Positions 1-12,750 of a stretch of 64,000 nucleotides of DNA are shown in pieces. The notes beneath the pieces were generated by a model, which searched no databases, had not been told where the DNA came from, and was given only the letters and a program-made list of their open reading frames with translations. How positions within the stretch are numbered: position 1 is the stretch's first letter; each line of letters begins with the position of its first letter. The position numbers were made by a program, and so were the translations under genes. The stretch comes from Oreohelix idahoensis (lineage: Eukaryota > Mollusca > Gastropoda > Stylommatophora > Oreohelicidae): assembly GCA_024509875.1 (NCBI GenBank), contig JAMPIV010016262.1, positions 446,501 to 510,500 of the forward strand. Reading direction: 5' to 3'.

Positions 1-440
1 CATCGCGAGACTGTGGTAGTATTGCATACGTTCCTCCGTTCATCTCTCTATATCTCTCTCTTCTAAGTCCGTCTGTCTTTTCATTACGCAGTGTATATAA
101 TGACATTAATGCTAGTATTTTATCTAGGTCATTAAGCAGTGTGCGTATCTCAAGGTTTTCTAAGAAACACAGTACCAGCTTTATTTTTAGAAACGCGTGT
201 ATGCTGCTGTAGGCTTTACTAGTAAACGTGAAAGCGTTACAATTATGCAGACGAAGTAGAAAAAGGGGATTTTTGTACACCATTGTGACAGCACTGTTCT
301 TTTACCATTCCTCTTTCCTTTTATTGAATTAATTCGTTAGGCTTTACATTTACCTTTTAATTTAGATATGTGGATTTAGAATGTTTCACGACACTTGTCT
401 ACAGTGGAGATAAGTGTCAGGGTGTTATTACTAGACCATA
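1..440 (+). repeat. Dispersed repeat, second copy at 15719-16110
   Basis: The first about 440 bases align with 15719-16110 in the same orientation with many small differences (shared TCTAGGTCAT, ATCTCAAGG, AACGCGTGTATGC, ATTGTGACAGCACTGTTC). It has no coding content and is cut by the window edge. Class unknown. Confidence 0.75.
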
Positions 441-575
441 AAGATAGTATTAGCTTACAATATATGGGGAGACGAAAGTGAGAAGAGATCTTTTTTGAAT
501 GTTGTTTTAATTTTGTGTGCCTATGCAGAGTTTTTGTCCGTGTGTGTTATGTTATCTTTATAATTCATGTTACAG

Positions 576-696
576 TAATGTATGTAAGCCAGAGTCCAAG
601 ATTTGTGTCATTTCTATATTTGGTAAGAGCCGCCTCAACCCATTCAGCAGCAAAGCTTCTCTTCTCAATCCAGTGGTTGACAAGGACATTTTTCAG
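576..696 (+). CDS. SMG8: SMG8 exon (first visible), N-terminal G-fold
   Basis: The frame reads PESKICVISIFGKSRLN and ends DKDIFQ, then donor GTAATC (phase 0). It matches the SMG8 N-terminal strand and pseudo-P-loop, where human has GIFGKT; here the first glycine is Ser. The 3' boundary is firm. The 5' boundary is uncertain: TTACAG at 570-575 or CCAG ending at 592 could be the acceptor. The upstream in-frame Met codons at 517/523 lead a Cys-rich stretch that does not look like SMG8. Confidence 0.8.
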
Positions 697-3600
697 GTAA
701 TCTCTACTTTCATAAATTTTTTCACAAAACATCTCTCTCATGCACTAAAAATGTTATGTTTTAGTAGTATAAAATATGAGAAAAGTTTTGTTCCGAATTG
801 GTGGCTTTTTTTTTCTCCCTGTGTTTTCCAGCATTTTATGTTTGATGAATAACTTTGAGAGATTCAGTGTCCTGAGGAAAACCCAGTGGGCTGGGTGATT
901 TTTCTTAAATGTGTGAGCAACTTTGTCAAGCCATATCATCCTTGTGAGAAATAAAGATGACAGAAAAACAACAGAAGTGAGAGGCATACGGGAGAATCAA
1001 ACCCAGGACTTTCCAAATGGTAACACCGCTTAGCTATGGAAGTGAATTGCATTATCCTCCCTGCCGACTAGGCACCACAAAAATAGTGCTTCGTGGACGG
1101 GTCATTAGCGCAATTTTCAGCACGTAACACTAGATATGTACCTAGGGGCAATCCAGCTTAATTAATGACGCAATCACATCTGTGGTTCCCCTATTATACA
1201 ATATAGGTTAGATTACACAAGACAAAGACCTTAATACTGTGTCTAGTAAATTATAGAAGAATGAGAATAGTACAGGACAGAGGGTAGGTTTTGTATTGTA
1301 TAAACATTTAAATAAATAAAGAGGGAAACCTGAGGACTGTAAACAGTAAATAATGGCGCGATTTTCAACATGTAACGCTGTAGATGTACCTAGGGGCGAT
1401 CGATACCTAATTAATGACGCAGTCACTTTTGATCCCTGTCCATGAAGCACTATGTTTATGGTGTCTAGTCGGCAGGAAGAATAGTATGATTCGCTTCTGT
1501 AGATAGGCAGGGTTGCTATTCAGAAGGTCCTGGGTTTGATTCTCAGGTAAGCCTCTAGCTTCTGCTGTTTTTCTGTTGTCTAGTTTTCTACTTCTTTATT
1601 TCTCACGAGTGCCTGAAACAAACCTTTATGTGTGTGTAATATTTATTTACTGTTTACAGGCCATGGGTTTCCCTCTTTATTTATTTAAATGTTCATATCG
1701 TCCTTTGGCATGTTAAAGTTTCAGCCACTTCCTGAAGCCAAATTTTGAGTATTATCATGCTGCTTTGTCTTACTGCTTTGGTTCTTCTTCTTTGATCCAT
1801 AGCCACCAACCATCAAAGCATTCAGTGGCCATCACACCTGGTGGTGTCTTGTAGGGCAGCAACGAATTGATTCCACTTTGCTCGGTCGGCAGCCATCCTT
1901 CGTACAGTGCCCCAACTCTGGTTCATTCTTTGCATCTCGGCTTCCAAAGTTCTCCGCCAAGTTGTTTTTGGTCGGCCTCTCTTTCGCTTTCTCTCGAGAA
2001 TCCATAGCATAGCTGTTCTTGTGATGGTATCAGGGTCCCTTCTGAGGACGTGGCCAACCCAACTCCACCGTCTGCCAGCTATGACGGTGTGCATGTCCTC
2101 CTGGTTACTCCGAATAAGTAGTTCTTGGTTGCTGGTGGTATTCGGCCAAAAGATTAGGAGAATTTTCCTTAGGCAGATTGTGTGGAAGGTGGACAGTTTC
2201 TACATTTCCTTCTCTGTTACTCCCCAGCATTCCGCACCATAGAGAAGCACAGAAAGTACACAGCTCTCATACAGTTTTAATTTGGTGTTTGTGCTGTACT
2301 GGGAAGACTTCCAAATGTTGTTGAGACTAGTAAAGGCTGATCTCGCTTTATTCATTCTGTTGTTAATGTCCTTGCTTGTTCCGCCGTCAGGTGTTACTAT
2401 GCATCCTAGGTAAGTAAATGTGTCTGTCTGTTCTAACTTCTGGTTCCTTATTGTTATTGGCTCAGGATTGCTCACATTTAGTGTCATGACCTCTGTCTTC
2501 TTCAGATTGATGTTCAGACCAACCTGCTGGCCATACTTATTCAGTCTATTGGTTTTTTCTTGGATGTGTTGACGTGAATGCGCGAGTGGTGCAATGTCAT
2601 CTGCATATTCCAGGTCTTCCAGTGTGGAAAACGTTGTCCATCTAATTCCTCTTGGACTGCCCTCTGTTGTCTGGCGCATCACCCAATCTATGGCTGTCAA
2701 AAATAATGTTGTTGATAAGGGGCATCCCTGTCATACTCCTGTTTTCACTTCGAAAGTTAGATTGCTCAATCCAACACTGCATGTAAAGTTAGATTGCTCA
2801 ATCCAAAACTGCATGTCAAGTTAGAATAGAGGCTTTTTATGATGGAAAAAATGCAGCTGGGAATTCCATAAGCCCTCAGTATTTTCCATAGGCTTTCCCT
2901 GTGTATGCTGTCGAAAGCCTTTTCAGAATCAACAAATTTAATGTATAGCTGTCTCTGCCATTCTGAGCACTGCTCTATAATGTTCCTGAGGGTGAGTATA
3001 TGATCTGCACATCTTCTGTTCTTTCTAAAACCTGCTTGTTCTTTCCTCAGTTTGTGGTCAACTGCTTTTGAAATTCTCTGGATGATTGTCCTGCCTAGTA
3101 TTTTACTGGGAACTGAGAGTAGAGTAATTCCTCTCCAGTTGTTGCAGTCTGCAAGGTCGCCCTTCTTGGGCAATTTGACAATTATTCCTTTACTCCACTC
3201 TGTTGGTGTTTTCTCAGTTTCCCAGACTTGTGCAAATAGTGGTTCTAATAGTTCTGCTGCTAGTTCAGGGTCTGCCTTGAATAACTCAGCATTTAGATTG
3301 TCGTGACCAGGCGCTTTTTCATTTTTTAACCCTTTGATAGCTGTGATGATTTCTTCTTTTCTTTGAATGTCTGTATTTACGTCTGTCACTTTCAGCCTCA
3401 GGAACATTCAGCTGAGTCTCTGGCGGTTCTTTATTCAGTGTTTCTCTGAAGTGCTCTGCCCATCTTGTTTCCTGCCCCTGTGCTGTGGTGATGAGATTTC
3501 CTTGCTTGTCTCTTACTAACATTATGTTGTTTGCACCTCGTTTTCCACTGCCTTGGTTCACGTTTTTAAATAATGATTAGTCTTGTCATTTTAAATATTT

Positions 3601-6600
3601 GGCAAAACTAATTAATATTCTGCTTTTCTATGTCTCTTCTTCTTCTTTCTTTGATCCTTAGCCGCCGACCGTCAAAGCAGTCAGTGGCCATCACGCCTAG
3701 TGGCGTCTTGTAGGGCAACAACAAATTGATTCCACTTTGCTCGGTCGGTGGCCATCCTTCGTACAGTGCCCCAACTCTGGTTCATTCCCTGCATCTCAGC
3801 CTCCACAGTCCTCCGCCAGGTTGTTTTTGGTCGGCCTCTCTTTCGTTTTCCTTCAGGGGTCCAAAGCTTAGCTGTTCTTGTGATGGCATCGGGGTCTCTT
3901 CTGAGGACATGACCAACCCAGCTCCAGCGTCTGCCAGCTATGATTCTATGTCTCTTAATATTTATAAAATACTGTATGTTAGATTTTAAAAAAAAAATTC
4001 TTAAAATATTGAAGTACAGTCAATCCTTGCTATTCGCGGGGATTTTGTTCCTTGAAAACCACGGGAATACGGAAATCCGCAAAAATGGAACCATTGATTC
4101 TATGTGATAAAAGGGGATAGGTTCCTGCGGGACCCTGTTCACCATACACTTTTGCTACTGTTCACCATAAACGCATCATTTCGTGTACCCTTCTTGTAAA
4201 AGACAGCTCATTTATTATACTGTGCATTTTATAAATGTATTTTATACACTGTTTTCTTTGTAATAGTACAGTATGTACAATCTTTTGGTGCACTACTCAC
4301 TCACTCGCCCATTCACTCACACTGTCACTGCTCATTCACACATCCACACACAAACATATACATACACATTATTACAAAACCCCTGGAAAACGAACATTGA
4401 AAACATTTACACAAAACATTCAAAATTAAGGAATAAAGAACATTTCATTAACATTAAAAACATGTAAAGAAAACACATAACATTAAGAAATAAAGAAAAT
4501 TGCATTAACATTGAAAACATGTAAAGAAAACACAGCCCAGAACAAAGTTTATCTAACACACATGCAAACACTGAGGCTTATCACAGCCTTCTTGCACTTA
4601 GGCACACTCGCCAACACACTTGCACTATGCTTGGATGCCATTATTAATTACAAAAGTAATCAAAAACAGCGTAAAACTGCAAAAACATGGATGAAAAGAT
4701 GCCCTACAAAGACATGTGTAAACACAACAAAAGCCTCGAGAACAAGGATGCAGCCTGTCCTTGCTGGGCCCCATCTGTGATGCTGCATGGTAGCGCAAAA
4801 TATTTTGCCTACTGCCCATGGCCGCGAATGGCAAAAAATGGGTTACATTTCATCTCGCACGAACGAGCGAATCCGCGAACTCGAAACACGCAAGTAACGA
4901 GTATTGACTGTATCATGAACACAGTAAACATGTTAACGTTTTTTTGCATATAAAGTTTTAACATTACTTAAGCATTACTGTTTTGTTAGCAGTATGTAGT
5001 AATGATGTTATGCAGTTTATAACATTCCTTTTTCAGGGCACAGATGGGTTTTTGAGACGGCAAATTGAAGATGTGAGTATCTACTATGCAATCTTTGTTC
5101 ATCCATCACACACCCTCTCAACCTTCTGTTTGCTTGCCTCTTGCAGCAAAGTTATTATGTTCCAGGTTTGAAACATAGTAGTGGCATGCTTTAATCTATC
5201 CAGCATGAAAATGAGTACCTGACTGCATTTGAGTTGGGGAAGGCAAAGGCAGCGAGGAAAGAAACTGTCCACCTCCACATCATTAAGCTGGATCTAGTAT
5301 AGTGTGGTCTCTAGCACTTCACTTCCCCCTGGCAGTATCTACTGTGGGACTACCTTACCTTACCCTTGTCTCACATGTCAGTCATGTGTTACATCGTTGT
5401 AATACTAAAGTGTTATGTTAGTTAGCTTAGATGATCAATGTCTTATACAAAGCGTTGGCACAAATATTTCAGTTCTGTTGCTGATATGCTTTCTGTGCCA
5501 TGCTGCTAGACTGCTAAGTGCCTTCTCTGTAACTTTATAAATGTGTCTGCTGTCACCATGTTCTTCATCCCTCATTACAAAAAATATTTCTGTGTCTAAT
5601 ATTTCATCATCATCATTTTCGTTTGGGCATCTTACAAAGCATGGAGGCACCACTGCAGCTGGTCGCCTTTTAGGAAGCCTGTACCATGCAGTCACAGGCT
5701 CTTACAACAATGGTTTATGGGGCAATTTGTTTTACACAGTGAGGTTGCCACCTACATGCATAACCTAATTAGTCACCTTGTATGATGTAATAAATAAAAA
5801 GTCCCAACAGTCCCAATTAAGATGGTTGGGCCATGTCTGCAGAATGGGAGAAGATCGGCTACCACGACAAGCATGGGAAACAAAGATCCAGGGATCAAGA
5901 CCTCCAGGATGACCCAGAGTCTGCTGGGAGGACAACATTAGACAATCTTTGAAGGACTGAGGACTAGAATAGAACCAGGCCAGGAGGAAGACAGCCGATA
6001 GGATAGTCTGGCGCTCTCTCTTCCAAACCTCTACACCTCACGGTAGAAGGGGAACAACTAAGTAAGTAAGTAAGTATTACATGCCTGAGGGTGTAGTGGT
6101 TTTATTCTGTCTTTGTCTGTTCACAGACTTCCATGAACTACACGGGGGCTGTCTAGTATTTCCAGTGGTATAATTTTGACATGAGTCTTCTTTATTTTAG
6201 TTGTCAGTAAGATCATAACTTTCTCATGTAACAACATCTGTTTAGCCTTTACTGAACTTGTCTGTTCTTTGCCCATAGGGATATGTTCTATAACCGAATC
6301 TAATATCCATTTACAGGGAGATAGACAGGTCACAAATTTAAGAGGCTACAACATAATGAATTCGTGCTAAACTGAGAGCACATTATTAATTGCTGAAAAT
6401 GGAAAAGTCCTACATAATGTGTTTGGTGTAGTAATAAAGAGGGGCATAAGAAAAGAGTCAGTCTGAACTGAAAGACAGCATGCATATTTGTTACCTACAG
6501 AAAATATAGTCACCCACCCTGAATGCAGTGTTGAGATAGTTGGGAAAGTATTAAAATGGACATAAATTCAGATAATGAGGGACACTTCTAATATGAGTGG

Positions 6601-9600
6601 TTAAGAGCAGAAAGTCCTTGAATAGGTCTGGGTGCTAAGGTAGGTCAGCCATAGAGACATGAGAGCAAATAGTCCTGTAAGAGGACAGTGTGCTAAGGAA
6701 GTTTATTCATAGTAACTTGAGAGGTTAAGGGCAGATAGTTCTGGTAGGGGCAGTATGCTAAGTTCAGTCATTCATAGTAAAGTGAGAGTTTAAGAGCACA
6801 AGTCATAGAATAGGACAACATGGTAAGAAAAGTTATTCATAGTAATGTGAAATGATTAGAGCACAAATTCCTAGATGAAGGCAGTGTGCTGAGGAAAATT
6901 AATTCGTAGCTATGTGAGAGGCTCAAAGCAGAAAGTCATGAAGTAGGCCAGTATGCTAAATAAAGTCATCCATGGTAACATAAGAAGTTAAGAGCACAAA
7001 GTCCTAGAAGAGGCCATCATGCTTAGGAAAATTATTCATTACAGAGATAAGAAAGATGCAGTCTATGTGCCGTGGTCAAACTTGTATGTGGCTGTTTGTT
7101 ACTATGTGTATTTTTACAGAAAACTGTAATAAATAATTTAAGTTATGAACTGACTGAACTAGGACCCATGATAGCGCAGTGGTTAGTGCACTGGCTTCCT
7201 AGCTCAGTGGTCCATGGTTCGATCCCCAGTTGAGGTGTGATTTTTTTTGGACCGCAAATGGCTCCAGGGTCTATCCAGCCTCAAAAATTGGGTACCAGAG
7301 CAACTCTGGGAAGATTAAGGTGGCTGGCGTGATGCTGACCATATCACCCCTAGTGTACCGATGGTCAAGAAAATATGGGCCTAACACCATATTCCCAATA
7401 TGCCTCAATAGGCGTGTAACGGGATCACTCCTCCCCTATGAACTGACTGTATTTGTTAAGGACCATTTTGACATCTCAGAGGTTGTTGTTGTTTAACTGG
7501 GGCTGCTGAGATTCTCACTCTTTTTCAGCCAATACCAACTTAAAGATTCCTTGGTATTATCTACACTGTAGATCTAGGCTTTTCCTGTGGCTTTTCTGCC
7601 ATTCTGAAACATGTTGAGTTGAATTCGTGAGCCTCAATCGCTCCAGCTTGGCTGGCATTTAAAGGATTATCACATCTGGTCCCAAGCTAGGAGGAAGAAG
7701 TGTGTGGCATACTGTGCATTCCCCACCATCCAAGGAGGTTCTCCAAATATGCTGAGCTAAAAATACTATGCTCTGGCCCTGGGCTCTCCCAAGGAATTGT
7801 CACATCTTACACAGCCACTTCTCAGCTCCCCTTGCCCATCATGGGCCCATAGTGAGATCCTCCTGCATGTAGCCAACCAGGTAAAAAGCCAGAGTTACAT
7901 CTAGGGCTCAAGTGACTCCTCCAAGCTTAGTGTGCAGTGCTGGGTTCTCAACATGTTTCACCACAGTGTGACGAATTTGGGTAATAAATTGTTGGGCACG
8001 GGGTGGAGCGACACCCCCAACCCTCATTTCTTCTTGACTGTTATTACCACTCGAATTTCTTTTCTCTATTTTCTATTCTGTAGAAGAAAGGGGGAGTACT
8101 CGCTGTCACTCTTACTAGGACAGGTTCCCTCCCCTTGCCTGTTAAGTTGGTCAGAGAAATCTTTTTAAGCATTTACAACTCTCCGTATTGTTTCTTTGAG
8201 ACCCTGGAAGATAGCCACCTTCACTGTCCACGTGCAAATCCTATTCCATTCACCCACGGCAGTGTTTCTTGAGTGCAGTTTATGTCCCGTGGACCCTGCC
8301 TCAGAGCTCCGTAGAATGGCATTATATTATGCAGATACACGGGCGGTAAAAACGTTCCTGGTTCTTTGACACTAGAGACATCCTTCGCTTTTCCATGTTT
8401 CCAGGGACCACTATTACGCCAGACATACAGCAGGAAAAGTCGCTCAAAGCGTGCAGGTGTCCCCTGTTTTTGATGCCTGGGAAAATCGGGGTAACCATTT
8501 CAACATGTTACGCAAAATCTTCTTGAAGTTGCATTCCCAGGAGAATTCTCTGGTCAGATATTATGAGTTGTTGTCTGCTCCTCTATGCAGGTGTCCCACT
8601 AACGCTTGAACACCTGCTACCTTAGGGGCAATATATATTGTGTTCTGGTCTGTCTCTCATTGCTTCAGTCCTAAAATTCCTGCCGTGAGAAGTTAGAAGA
8701 CTTAACGCCAGCTTGCCTGCTATTATAGAGTGGGAGATTCTGACAGTCTTGGTAAGCAAGTTTAGTACTTGGTAATTAGTATAAATTTGTGCTTGGGATT
8801 TGTAATAAGTCAGAGTAAGCCTTCATAAAGGGTTTTAGTAATGTGGTAAATTACAGCAATTATTCAACCTAAAATCTGAAGCTATAGCCAGTTTTCTTTT
8901 TGAGAAGGGAATTGTAATTGTATGCTGCTACTAGTTATAAGAGCCAAATGGTTGTGTGACTTGATGTCTGATATAGTTCATTAAAAGGAATACTCGGCTT
9001 CCTCTATATATATGGATAACTATGTAATTGAGTCTTTAACACACAAAAGGGTTAACCTAAGCAATCAAAATCTTTTGGCCTCAAGGGCGGATTTGTGTAA
9101 ATATAATATTTTTCCCCACATGTAACTTGAATTTAAGTAAGCACCTGTACATTAGTTGATTATTTTAACTTCATTTATATAATGCTTTCCGATAGTAGAC
9201 TGCTATTGTTGTCATATGCTGTATGTAATTATTAAATGTGTTGAACGCCAGTGCTACTAGTTAGACTGGTCCCCGAATTGGGTATCTGCCGGCGGGTTTG
9301 CCGACCTGACTGATTTTAAGGTCACGTTTCGCCAAGAGAGAGGGCAGCCGTGTATACATGCCTAAAACCCATCCCAGCGTTAGTCGCAGGTAACCGGTCT
9401 TCGTATTATTACGCAAAAGCTACAATAAGCCTGCCCTGCACTTGTTGTTTGATGTCTGCTGGTCGGACAGTGAGCAGGGGAGAGTAAGAAGAAACTGCGA
9501 GCCACCAGGCCAAAACTGACCAGCTGAAAGGGGGAGTTGGGATAGTTGTATGTTTATCTGTACCTATTTCGACCCTGTTTATCTTTTTGTGCCGTGTTGT

Positions 9601-12600
9601 AATGTTTATGAACTAACTAGCAATAACCCGTCAAATTGACGGGTTTTTAATCATAGTGTGCTGTTTCCGTTCCCGGATGAGCAGATAGAAGCACATTCTT
9701 AAAGTGTTTTTGGTTTCTTTCCATTATACAGTGTAATCAAACTGTTCATGAACACCGTCATTTGGACACTTTTCTTTGTTGATTGTAACTATTTTCGGGA
9801 GAGTATATATAATGGAAACAATACAATTTTTCAACACGGTTGCATTCCTCAGCTGTGACCAACGTACACTCGGCAAGAATTATGTTATTTTAGATTCAAT
9901 TTAAAAGTTCTTTGATGACAACATTTTGTGTGAAAGTGCGTGGATTGTTTTCAAAGAGTGTTCCCTGATAATAAGTGGTTTTAACAAAAACTTAAGTTTT
10001 CATGCTTTGTACATCGGGTGAGGGCTTATGCACACCAATTTTTATGCACTTTTTCTTTGTCGAGCGCTACTAATTTCGTGAAAGAATAAAAAAAAAAAAA
10101 ACCAAAGTATTTGTTTTATATAACACCCACGCCGTGCAAGTTGCACATCATGCGTTGCACACTTTTTGTTCTGGTGCGAGTTACTATTTTGAGTGAGACC
10201 GACCGACGTAACATACATCGGTAATTATGTTAGTTGGGATTTAGCGAGTTGATCATAGGGTTTGATTATGTTTTCGTTACAGCAAACCCCTGTCATCTCC
10301 GGTAGACCGCTGAGCCATCAGCCTGACTTTGCCGTCATGGGAAGGCCGGATAAGTCATCGACCCATGTACAGCTGGGTTGCACCCCAACTATAGTAGTGC
10401 CTATTATCAACACCATATTATGGACCCATTGGTGATTGCCCTTGCTTGTAAAACATAAATAATTCATCCGCCACCAATTAATAGGAGCGCCCGCTCCATA
10501 GGCACCAGTTTTCTTTTTCCATCAAGCTACGTCGTCCACTATTATTTAGGGCTGTTACATTAGTAGTGGGCCGATACAGAACGTGGATTTATTCCTCAGC
10601 GTCTATTGTTTCGTGAGTGTTTCCATCGCACCTCTCGAGTACCTAGATTTACAGCCATGTACATCATGTAAAACAAATTACGACAGAAACCACTGCTACA
10701 AGAACATGTAAGTGTTTGGCGCAGGCTTCCTGTAAGGGTACCAGCTACAGTTGTGGCTCCATGCTCCTTTTGGAAATGTACAAGAAAATAATAAAAGTTA
10801 ACAAGAATAAATAGAATTTAAGATACTACATTTTGTCATTGACAAATTCATTGAACATTGTTTTTTTTTTTTGTTGTTGTGTTCCTAGGGTAACCTAGAA
10901 TGTTACTATGATGCAGACACAAGAGTGATGTACTTGCATTTGATCTCCTTCTATGATAGTAACATACTGGTACAGAAGTGTCAGAAGCTAAGCCAAAATG
11001 CGGATGCTCAGGTATGTACAGAAAAATTAAAAGTGGTAATGTGATTTCTCAGCATCAAGTTGTAGTTGTGTGTTTACTTTTACAATTTATGTTTCTTTCT
11101 TTTTTTTTTCTTTCTTTATAAACATTGCAGTATTTTGTTACAAGAACAAGACTTTTCCCATTCCTTACCATAATTTGCTATTAGTTTTTAATTTGTTTCC
11201 AGATTTTATTAAGAAACACCAAGGGTTGGCAGTTGAAAATGTATGAACCACATTGACACAACATGAGATGAATCTTTGGTCACATAAAGTTTGACTCTAG
11301 GCAATAGAATCATCATCATTATATTCCTTTATAGAGCATATAGCCAGCACTGTGGCTTTTCCCCTTTCAGAAAGTCTGTACCAAGCTCTCACAAGCTCTT
11401 GTAGGGGGGGTTCCTCATCGATTTGTTTCTACATGATAAGTTTGCCAGCCCTATGCACAACTTCCTTTTAATCACCTTATACCACAGGAAGCAGTATTCC
11501 TATTCTTTTTTTGTCTCGTCAAAGACCTCCATTTCCTCAGGAACTACATCGGGGCCAGCAGCAGAATACTTTGATATTATTTGTCTTGCTTTTTTGTTGT
11601 TCTTCATCTTGCGATCGCATCTTCGATGTTTACACTGTCAGACAAGTTCTCATGATGAATTTGACCATTGTCTGGAGTTCCTCGTTAGCTCCATACAGCT
11701 TTGAATTTAGTGTTGAGTCATTCGGCCAGTGTATCTTTCTTAACTGGTCGTACAGAGGACAATCCTGTAGAACATGCTCAGCAGTTTGTTTGTTTAATCC
11801 ACATGTGCACAGTGGTGAAGCAGACAATTGTAGCTTGTACAGCTTTTTTTGTGAAATATTCTGTTATTGAATTCAGTGTACAAGCCACTTGGTGGAGAAC
11901 AGTAGGAGCGAGATGCTAAGCATGAACCAGAGCTGGGGCACCACATGAAGGATGGCTGTTGACCGAGCATAGTGGAGACAGTTTGTTGCTGCCCTACAAG
12001 ACACCACCAGGCGTGATGGACACTGATTGCTTTGTCAGTCAGCGGCCAAGGACCAAAGAAGAAGAAATTCAGAGCCTTAATTCTGAATACAAAGTAACAC
12101 TGCGTCGTTTGTTTTTGAAGTAGCCGGGCAACTGAACTATTTAAAAGTGTCAAGAATTCTGAAGCTTAAATACATGGTCTCTATTTTCTTCCTGAAAAGT
12201 GATAGATAATGACAATCTTCATTAAAAAAAACAAAAAAAAAACAGAATTTGCAATATTTGCATTCCATAGTCAGTCTAGCCCCATGTAGGGGGTCTGTGA
12301 AGAGACAGAGAAAGGATATGTCTACTGCACCATGAGGCATGTCATACAAGGCAGCTAATATGAGGTTGTGGACAAGGCTGGCAACCTCATCATGTAAAAA
12401 ACAAAATGTCACAGAAACCTGTTGCTAGAGCATGTGAAGGGGACCAGCTGCTGTGGTGGTTCCATACTCCATACGTAGCTCAAAGGAAAATGATGATGAT
12501 TGATGATGATGATGATATTGATGATTGATGAATGATGATGATGATATTGATGATGATGATGATATTGATGATTGATGATGATGATTGATGACGAATGATG

Positions 12601-12707
12601 ATGATTGATGATGATGATATTGATGATGATTGATGATGATGATGATGATTGATGATATTGATGATTGATGATGATTGATGATGATATTGATGATTGATGA
12701 TGATGAT

Positions 12708-12750
<43 letters not shown>

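Noticed and set aside
5146..5164. 19-nt micro-exon QSYYVP after CTTGCAG
   Set aside because: It would end in phase 1, which puts a stop at the start of the 10889 exon; the 5037-5072 exon joins 10889 directly in phase.
7159..7240. tRNA gene (also 21500, 47950-48080, 59926)
   Set aside because: Only internal promoter-like boxes A and B are present at the head of repeated SINE elements; no full cloverleaf was seen.
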